Both the position numbers and the translations under genes were made by a program. The notes beneath the pieces were generated by a model. The model was not told the origin of the DNA. It ran no database searches and was given only the letters and a program-made list of their open reading frames with translations. From Akkermansiaceae bacterium (lineage in GTDB: Bacteria; Verrucomicrobiota; Verrucomicrobiia; Verrucomicrobiales; Akkermansiaceae), in assembly GCA_029288115.1 (NCBI GenBank), contig JARFPV010000115.1, positions 1-11,689 of the forward strand: a stretch of DNA of 11,689 nt, given 5' to 3'. Positions 7,210-11,689 of the stretch are shown piece by piece. Each line of letters begins with the position of its first letter. Position 1 is the first letter of the stretch.

Positions 7210-7890
7210 ATGCACACCATTCTAGTAATCGAAGATGAAGAGGATATTGCCGAGCTCGTGGCATTTAATCTTCGGAGAAATGAGTTTAACGTTGAGCTCG
7301 CTCATGACGGTATTCAGGGGTTAGCGAAGGCAAAGGAAGTGAAGCCTGATCTCATCGTATTGGATGTGATGATGCCGGGTATTGATGGTTTTCGAGTGTT
7401 CAAAGAGCTGAAAAAAGACGCGTCTGCCAGAACGATTCCCGTGATCATGCTTACGGCTCGAGGTCAGACCGAGGACAGGATACAAGGTCTCGAACTCGGT
7501 GCTGAGGATTACATGACCAAGCCCTTTAGCCCGAAGGAACTTGTGCTCCGTATCAAAAATTTACTGAAGCGTTCTACCCGGAAAATCAGCGGGAATGAAC
7601 TGGTTTGTGGACCATTTCGTTTCGTCAAAAACACACTTCAGTTCTTTCTCGATGGTAAACAAGAGGAGCTAACAGCAACGGAGTTCAAGTTGTTGATCTA
7701 CCTTTGTGAGCGTCAGAATGCGGCACAAAGCCGCCATTCACTGTTGATGGATGTGATGGGATACAGTGGGGACGTGCACAGTCGAACCTTGGATACACAC
7801 ATGAAACGCTTACGCCGAAAGCTTGGTGTGCACGCTGACCTGATCGAGACTGTGCGAGGGGTGGGATATCAGGTCAAATTGCCCTCGTAG
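7210..7890 (+). CDS. phoB: Phosphate regulon response regulator PhoB (OmpR/PhoB family)
   Basis: A 226-residue cytoplasmic DNA-binding response regulator. Receiver domain 1-120: acidic pocket EDEED (8-12), phosphoacceptor Asp52 in IVLDVMMPGIDG, Thr82 in IMLTARG and Lys104 in YMTKPFSP. Winged-helix domain ~128-224: LTATEFKLLIYLCE, RTLDTHMKRLRRKLG recognition-helix region and RGVGYQVK wing. All phosphorylation residues are present. It should activate pst and other Pho genes when phosphorylated by PhoR, encoded 61 bp downstream on the same strand. The frame continues upstream to 7153, but the family alignment begins at MHTILVIEDEED, so the ATG at 7210 is chosen. No Shine-Dalgarno is seen before it. 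The call as PhoB rather than a generic OmpR regulator rests largely on its place between pst and phoR. Confidence 0.9.
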   Translation: MHTILVIEDEEDIAELVAFNLRRNEFNVELAHDGIQGLAKAKEVKPDLIVLDVMMPGIDGFRVFKELKKDASARTIPVIMLTARGQTEDRIQGLELGAEDYMTKPFSPKELVLRIKNLLKRSTRKISGNELVCGPFRFVKNTLQFFLDGKQEELTATEFKLLIYLCERQNAAQSRHSLLMDVMGYSGDVHSRTLDTHMKRLRRKLGVHADLIETVRGVGYQVKLPS

Positions 7891-7951
7891 AAAGTGTGGA
7901 ATTCAAGTATTACCCACAGACTACTAGTCGTTCTCAAGTGCGGAAATAACC

Positions 7952-9148
7952 ATGATTGTTGAATTAATACTGATCCTTCTGATTGGGATTCTAGGGTTTG
8001 CCCTGTTGAGACAGAGGCGGCAGCAGCGATTATTGATAGAGAAACAGGAAAAACGAAACCGTGAAGTTAGACGTGGGGCTCTTAGCGAACGTGACCAGCT
8101 TCTCGATGCATTGGGGGATGCATTTTTGCTTGTTAACGAAACCAGTCAAATTGTCTTCGCGAATGGTGTAGCTCGCAAGCTCGTCAAGGGGCGAAAACTC
8201 AGCGGACGTAGCTTGATGGAGGCGTTTATTGACGAGCAACTATCGGTGGCGATTATGAAGTGTATTCGCACCGGCAAACCTATGCAGGAACAGGTTGTGT
8301 TGCGTTCTACTTATAGTCCGCTTGGTGCGGCAACCGATCAGGGAGTAAGTGCCTGGGTGATTGATGCGGCGCCATTAAACACTCTAACTGGTGAGCGGTT
8401 GACCCGGGTGGTGATACGTGATGTCACTGCTGAGTATTTATCAGATCAGGTGAGGAGGGATTTTGTTGCCAATGCATCACATGACCTGCGTACACCCATG
8501 GCGATTATTAATGGATATTTGGAAAACCTTCTGGATGACGGTCTGATCGAGGATCGGGAAACGGCAACAAAATTTTTGGGGACAATGAGGAAGCACGGGC
8601 AGAGAATCGCTCGTTTGGTGGAAGATATGCTAGTTATATCTAAGATGGAATCAGGCGAGGCGATAGCAATCAACCGCGAGAGTTTTCTCGTGCGCGATTG
8701 TTTTCAGGATGTTCTCGATCGGTTAGAGCTGATGATTGAGAAGCAAGGCGCAGTGATTTCCAAATTAATTGTCCCTGATGATCTCAACTTAAATGCAGAT
8801 CGTTTCTACTGGACGCAGATTTTGTTCAATTTGGTTGAGAATGCACTTAAGCAAAACCCGACTCCGAACCTGGAAATAGAAATTGAAGCTAAAAGTGTGG
8901 ATGGAAAAATTGTCATTTCGGTGTGTGATAACGGGGTAGGGATCCCATCGGCAGATTTACCCTACATTTTCAAACGCTTTTACCGTGTGGACAAGCATCA
9001 TGCGCAGAGTGAGATCAAGGGAACAGGTTTAGGGCTATCGATTGTGAAACGCGCGGTCGAAGCACATGGTGGCGTGATTACCGCTACCTCGCAGCCTGGA
9101 AAGAAAACGTGTTTCACGATCAGCTTGCCGATTGATGCGGCATCTTAA
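7952..9148 (+). CDS. phoR: Phosphate regulon sensor histidine kinase PhoR
   Basis: A 398-residue kinase. One membrane helix at 3-19, a basic linker (RQRRQQR), a PAS-like sensor region about 45-160 (DALGDAFLLVNETSQIVFAN... through IRDVTAEY), the HisKA dimerisation domain with phosphorylated His177 in ASHDLRTPMAIINGYLE, then the HATPase: N box FNLVENALK (Asn297), G1 DNGVG (326-330), F box YIFKRFYRVD, G2 GTGLGL (357-362). No periplasmic loop is possible with a single N-terminal helix, so phosphate status is probably sensed through Pst and PhoU, as in known PhoR systems. It phosphorylates, and probably dephosphorylates, PhoB. The 61 bp gap after phoB has no terminator, so the two are likely co-transcribed. 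The stop overlaps that of the opposing flavoprotein gene in TTAA. Confidence 0.92.
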   Translation: MIVELILILLIGILGFALLRQRRQQRLLIEKQEKRNREVRRGALSERDQLLDALGDAFLLVNETSQIVFANGVARKLVKGRKLSGRSLMEAFIDEQLSVAIMKCIRTGKPMQEQVVLRSTYSPLGAATDQGVSAWVIDAAPLNTLTGERLTRVVIRDVTAEYLSDQVRRDFVANASHDLRTPMAIINGYLENLLDDGLIEDRETATKFLGTMRKHGQRIARLVEDMLVISKMESGEAIAINRESFLVRDCFQDVLDRLELMIEKQGAVISKLIVPDDLNLNADRFYWTQILFNLVENALKQNPTPNLEIEIEAKSVDGKIVISVCDNGVGIPSADLPYIFKRFYRVDKHHAQSEIKGTGLGLSIVKRAVEAHGGVITATSQPGKKTCFTISLPIDAAS

Positions 9149-10353
9149 CGAGTGGCTGCGGCAGAGCCAGCCCAGCGACCTGTGGCGAAACATCCCTGCA
9201 TGAGGTAGCCCCCAGTGGGTGCCTCCCAGTCGAGCATTTCACCTGCGACGTAAACGCCGGGGAGTTTTTTAAGCATGAGGTTGCTGTCGATTTCTCCCCA
9301 GCAAACACCGCCAGCTGAGGAAATGGCTTCTTCCAGCGGACGGGGTCTGGTGAGGGCAATGCGGCAGTGCTTCACCTCGTGGGCTAGTTGATCGACGGAT
9401 TTCCATGGCCCTCTGTTAGGTAAATGCTTGAGTAGCGAGCACGTTGCAGGGTCGAGTTTCCAACGCCGTCTTGCTTCCCGGATAAAATTCCTGCGGACCT
9501 TACCCATGCGCTCGATGAGTTGCGCGTGTGAGAGATCAGGTTTGAAATCAACCACCACCTCGGGGGATTTCATTGTGCGTATTGCGGGGCCGAGCCGATA
9601 GATGGGGCCGCCTTCGAGGCCGTATCGAGTCACCACAAGTTCTCCCATACAGCTGTCGTCTGTGGTGCTCAATCGAATGTTTTTGATCGGTAGAGCTTCT
9701 GCCTCAGCAATGACAGATTCAGGCCAATCGGTTTCCCATCCGCAGTTTGCTGGTGTGAGTGGTTGGATTTGGATGCCATGTTGTTTGAGGTGCTTCACCC
9801 AGGTGCCATTGGATCCGGTGGACGACCACGAACCACCGCCTAGTGCCAGGATGATGGCGTCGTGCTGTGCGATGATTGTTTTCTCGTGGTGCTCGAATAG
9901 AATAGATCCATCGGTGTCGAATCCATGCCATCGGTGGCGTGTTTTAAATACGAGACCTTGTTTCCTGAGGCGTTCGATCCAGCGCCGAAGCAGGGGGGCG
10001 GCACGAATGGTGCCGTTCACGGGTTTGGGGAACACCTTACCGCTGCTTGCGGCGAATGTTTCAATCCCGAGACCTTCGGCCCAGGACCTCAGAGCGTTGT
10101 TATCAAATGCAGTGATGATTTTGCGCCACTGATTGGCTGGCATATCCGGTCCGTGGTAACGACTGAGAAAAAGCTCCAGCGGTTCGTCGAAGGTAAGGTT
10201 CAGTCCGCTTTTTCCGGCTACGAGAAATTTTCTACCTACGGACGGCATCGCATCATAGAGTGTGACACGGGCACCCTGAGCGAGGGCCGTTTCGGCGGCC
10301 ATTAGGCCGGCGGGGCCTCCTCCGACGATGGCGATGTGCTTTCCTTTTTTCAA
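9145..10353 (-). CDS. HI0933-like NAD(P)/FAD-dependent flavoprotein (PP_4765-type subfamily)
   Basis: A 402-residue cytoplasmic flavoprotein. The N-terminal Rossmann motif for the FAD ADP moiety is IAIVGGGPAGLMAAETA (7-23), with the acidic residue of beta-2 in TLYDAMP. Further signatures: GRKFLVAGKSGLNLT (40-54), SSGKVFPK (103-110), ALGGGSWSSTGSNGTW (170-185), VTRYGLEGGPIY (241-252) and, near the C terminus, AISSAGGVCWGEID (343-356) and YVAGEMLDWEAPTGGYLMQG (368-387). This C-terminal signature distinguishes the PP_4765-type group (TIGR03862) from the YhiN group (TIGR00275). The reaction is unknown; members are annotated only as flavoproteins or oxidoreductases. The start is TTG at 10353, supported by GGAAAG six bases upstream, the clearest ribosome-binding site in the window. 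It diverges from the Nudix gene with 42 bp between start codons and is not obviously part of the Pho system. Confidence 0.88.
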   Translation of the reverse strand: MKKGKHIAIVGGGPAGLMAAETALAQGARVTLYDAMPSVGRKFLVAGKSGLNLTFDEPLELFLSRYHGPDMPANQWRKIITAFDNNALRSWAEGLGIETFAASSGKVFPKPVNGTIRAAPLLRRWIERLRKQGLVFKTRHRWHGFDTDGSILFEHHEKTIIAQHDAIILALGGGSWSSTGSNGTWVKHLKQHGIQIQPLTPANCGWETDWPESVIAEAEALPIKNIRLSTTDDSCMGELVVTRYGLEGGPIYRLGPAIRTMKSPEVVVDFKPDLSHAQLIERMGKVRRNFIREARRRWKLDPATCSLLKHLPNRGPWKSVDQLAHEVKHCRIALTRPRPLEEAISSAGGVCWGEIDSNLMLKKLPGVYVAGEMLDWEAPTGGYLMQGCFATGRWAGSAAATR

Positions 10354-10395
10354 TTTCTCTTTCCACTGACACGATCAGCAACTAAGAACCAGTGC

Positions 10396-10911
10396 ATGAG
10401 TAATTGCAGCGTGGATTGGGCAACTTGGCAAGGTGAGATGCCAGCCACCCTGATGTTTGTCGTCCAGAACGATCAGATATTACTCATCGAAAAACTACGG
10501 GGTATCGGCAAAGGGAAAATCAATGGCCCTGGTGGAAAAATCGATCCTGGTGAGACTCCCGCAGAATGTGTCATCCGTGAATGTCAGGAAGAGCTCCACA
10601 TTACCCCGAGTAATCCCATCAAGATGGGTGAGCTGTGGTTTAAGATGTCAGACATCCCAGACATTCATTGTCATGTCTATACCGCGAATGAATTTGACGG
10701 TGAGCCAACTGCTACCGAAGAAGCGATTCCTCGATGGACACCCCTTAAAGCTATCCCATGGCACAGGATGTGGCAGGATGACCAGCACTGGCTTCCCCAC
10801 ATGTTGGACGGTAGGGAGTTCCTCGGCAAATTTGTCTTTGAAGAGGAAAAGCTGCTCTGGTGTGAGTTGCTTACCGATGCAGCTGCTGCAGAACAGTGGA
10901 AAGACAAGTGA
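10396..10911 (+). CDS. MTH1-like Nudix hydrolase, probable 8-oxo-dGTP diphosphatase
   Basis: A 171-residue Nudix protein. The Nudix box is G47-KIDPG-E53-TPAECVI-R61-E62-CQ-E65-E66, giving the metal-binding REUxEE set. Outside the box the protein follows human MTH1 (NUDT1) closely: INGPGGK (MTH1 has WNGFGGK; Asn43 corresponds to Asn33), the IHCHVYTAN strand, and MWQDDQHWLP with Trp126, Asp128 and Asp129 at the positions of Trp117, Asp119 and Asp120, which read the purine base in MTH1. The expected reaction is hydrolysis of oxidised purine dNTPs to monophosphates, cleaning the nucleotide pool. The frame extends upstream to 10336, overlapping the flavoprotein start; the ATG at 10396 is preferred, though ATG 10438 is possible. 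It converges with the Skp-like gene, only 4 bp between stops. Confidence 0.87.
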   Translation: MSNCSVDWATWQGEMPATLMFVVQNDQILLIEKLRGIGKGKINGPGGKIDPGETPAECVIRECQEELHITPSNPIKMGELWFKMSDIPDIHCHVYTANEFDGEPTATEEAIPRWTPLKAIPWHRMWQDDQHWLPHMLDGREFLGKFVFEEEKLLWCELLTDAAAAEQWKDK

Positions 10912-10915
10912 TCAG

Positions 10916-11527
10916 CTATTCGCTCTCAGTGCCTTCTTTTTCTTTATTATCCTCGGGCACGTCCTTGTTGAGGATTGCAAGTATCTCCTCGGTTTTATCG
11001 TCTGCTTTCTTCGCATAGACGAGTGGGGAAATTTGGGTATTACTGACTCCTGACGTTTCCATCACCCAGTGGTAGCCGTTGTCCTTGGCATATTGCCGAA
11101 CCACTTTGGTGATCTCATTGAGCCCTTTACGCCGGGCGGCGGCTATCTTCTGCTTGGTCTCGCGCAGTTTCTCACGATCGGATTCCTTGAAGTCTTTGTT
11201 GAGTGCGTTGTACTGGCTAACCAGTTCCTCGTATTCTTCGGTGAGGTTGTTTTTTTCTGCCTCGGGCATGGCTTTTCCGCGAAGCTTGAGAATGATAGCT
11301 TTAATCTTGTCAGTGACCTCGGTGATGGATTTCTGGCGGTCCTCCCGTTCCTTGGCATAAGCATCCTGCTCGGTTTTCAGGGCGGCCTTTTCCTTCTTCG
11401 TCACATGGTATTCGCTATACAGCCGATTGATGTCCACAGTGACAGTTTTAAGCTCGGCAGATACAATCTGAGCCGAGATTGACCAGAGGCAGAGGAATGC
11501 GAGTAGACAGGGCCGCACGAAAAACAT
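10916..11527 (-). CDS. OmpH/Skp-family periplasmic chaperone
   Basis: A 203-residue exported protein. Signal peptide 1-24 (MFFVRPCLLAFLCLWSISA, then QIVSA), cleaved before ELKTVTVDINRLY. The mature protein has the Skp plan: a short beta strand (TVTVDINRLYSEYHVTKKEKAAL), a long charged helical hairpin (~45-140, Lys/Glu-rich, coiled-coil-like), then the closing segment EITKVVRQYAKDNGYHWVME ... SPLVYAKKADDKTEEILAILN (138-187), which matches the OmpH C-terminal pattern ending DiT..vl..LN. An acidic disordered tail of 16 residues follows. Known role: a trimeric holdase that carries unfolded outer-membrane proteins across the periplasm. It is often next to bamA and lpxD, but the upstream neighbour here, whose tail is visible from 11582, does not end like BamA. 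Proteins of this family have low identity, so the exact client role is not certain. Confidence 0.85.
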   Translation of the reverse strand: MFFVRPCLLAFLCLWSISAQIVSAELKTVTVDINRLYSEYHVTKKEKAALKTEQDAYAKEREDRQKSITEVTDKIKAIILKLRGKAMPEAEKNNLTEEYEELVSQYNALNKDFKESDREKLRETKQKIAAARRKGLNEITKVVRQYAKDNGYHWVMETSGVSNTQISPLVYAKKADDKTEEILAILNKDVPEDNKEKEGTESE

Positions 11528-11581
11528 GGCATTTATTTAACAGTCGGCAGGTAAGGTGTCGAGACGATGTTTCGTAGCAAA

Positions 11582-11669
11582 CTACTTCTCCAGCTTGAGT
11601 TTCTTAAGTTTCGGCGCAACGACCATTCGGCAATAACCGTCTTTTTGGCCATTGATACGGTAGTAATCC
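11582..11669 (-). CDS. C-terminal tail of an unidentified protein (5' end outside window)
   Basis: On the minus strand an open frame enters from the right edge and ends at TAG (11582-11584). The 28 readable residues begin DYYRINGQKDGYCR, continue MVVAPKLKK and end LKLEK, with a basic amphipathic finish. It is too short for this reader to identify a family. It lies 54 bp upstream of the Skp-like gene on the same strand with no terminator visible between them, so it may be co-transcribed with it. The tail does not end in the aromatic residue expected of a BamA-type outer-membrane barrel. The genome part of the frame stops at 11669; the bases beyond are adapter. Confidence 0.55.
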
Positions 11670-11689
11670 CTGTCTCTTATACACATCTC
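11670..11689. other. Tn5 mosaic-end / Nextera library adapter left at the contig end
   Basis: The last bases read CTGTCTCTTATACACATCT followed by C. The first 19 are exactly the reverse complement of the hyperactive Tn5 mosaic end used in tagmentation libraries. The additional C agrees with the i7-side adapter, which continues CCGAGCC, rather than the i5 side, which continues GACGC. This is an untrimmed synthetic sequence, not part of the organism, and it marks the end of the contig. Confidence 0.96.

Noticed and set aside
10336..10395. Longer Nudix start with a hydrophobic N terminus (MLSFFQFLFPL)
   Set aside because: It overlaps the flavoprotein start on the other strand, resembles a membrane segment not found in MTH1-type enzymes, and the ATG at 10396 leaves the whole family domain intact.
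11670..11689. Natural Tn5-like transposon end
   Set aside because: The 19 bases match the engineered mosaic end, are followed by the expected adapter base and lie exactly at the contig end, so a library artefact is far more likely.
1..11689. CRISPR arrays, tRNA or rRNA genes, insertion sequences, phage or defence genes
   Set aside because: No regularly spaced repeats, cloverleaf-like sequences, transposase motifs or terminal inverted repeats were seen; nearly every base belongs to the housekeeping genes listed.

Overview
The window carries a complete, compact phosphate-starvation (Pho) locus. A high-affinity phosphate ABC transporter with its PhoU regulator (pstS-pstC-pstA-pstB-phoU) runs leftward on the minus strand. 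A divergent two-component system (phoB-phoR) runs rightward on the plus strand. The organism is most likely a Gram-negative bacterium of the Verrucomicrobia (Akkermansiaceae/Rubritaleaceae type). This is an inference from the greatly enlarged Pst permeases, an OmpH/Skp-type periplasmic chaperone (so an outer membrane), the near absence of Shine-Dalgarno sequences and a roughly balanced base composition. No rRNA or other phylogenetic marker is present to settle it.

Layout, left to right. Positions 1-291 (+) are the 3' end of a GlmU-like sugar-phosphate nucleotidylyltransferase/acyltransferase (left-handed beta-helix part). Its stop overlaps the stop of phoU. Positions 288-7001 (-) are the pst operon, transcribed pstS to phoU. 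A strong inverted repeat lies between pstS and pstC and could set a high PstS-to-permease ratio. Positions 7002-7209 are the divergent control region, with inverted repeats that may be PhoB sites. Positions 7210-9148 (+) are phoB and phoR. Positions 9145-10353 (-) are an HI0933-like flavoprotein. Positions 10396-10911 (+) are an MTH1-like Nudix hydrolase. Positions 10916-11527 (-) are an OmpH/Skp-like chaperone. Positions 11582-11669 (-) are the tail of an unidentified gene. The last 20 bases are a sequencing-library transposon adapter, not genome.

How the genes work together (known for the families): PstS captures phosphate in the periplasm, PstC/PstA form the channel and PstB powers it. PhoU links transporter state to the PhoR kinase, and PhoB switches on the regulon. 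PhoR here has a single membrane helix and no periplasmic sensor domain, so it probably reads phosphate through Pst-PhoU.

The most unusual content is in the transporter. Both permeases carry a very large insertion directly after the first membrane helix: about 340 mostly helical, charged residues in PstC and about 345 beta-rich, apparently repetitive residues in PstA. PstA has a second, smaller insertion. Together these would make a substantial extracytoplasmic structure absent from textbook Pst systems. PhoU also has an Asn in place of the metal-ligand Asp of its second ExxxD motif.
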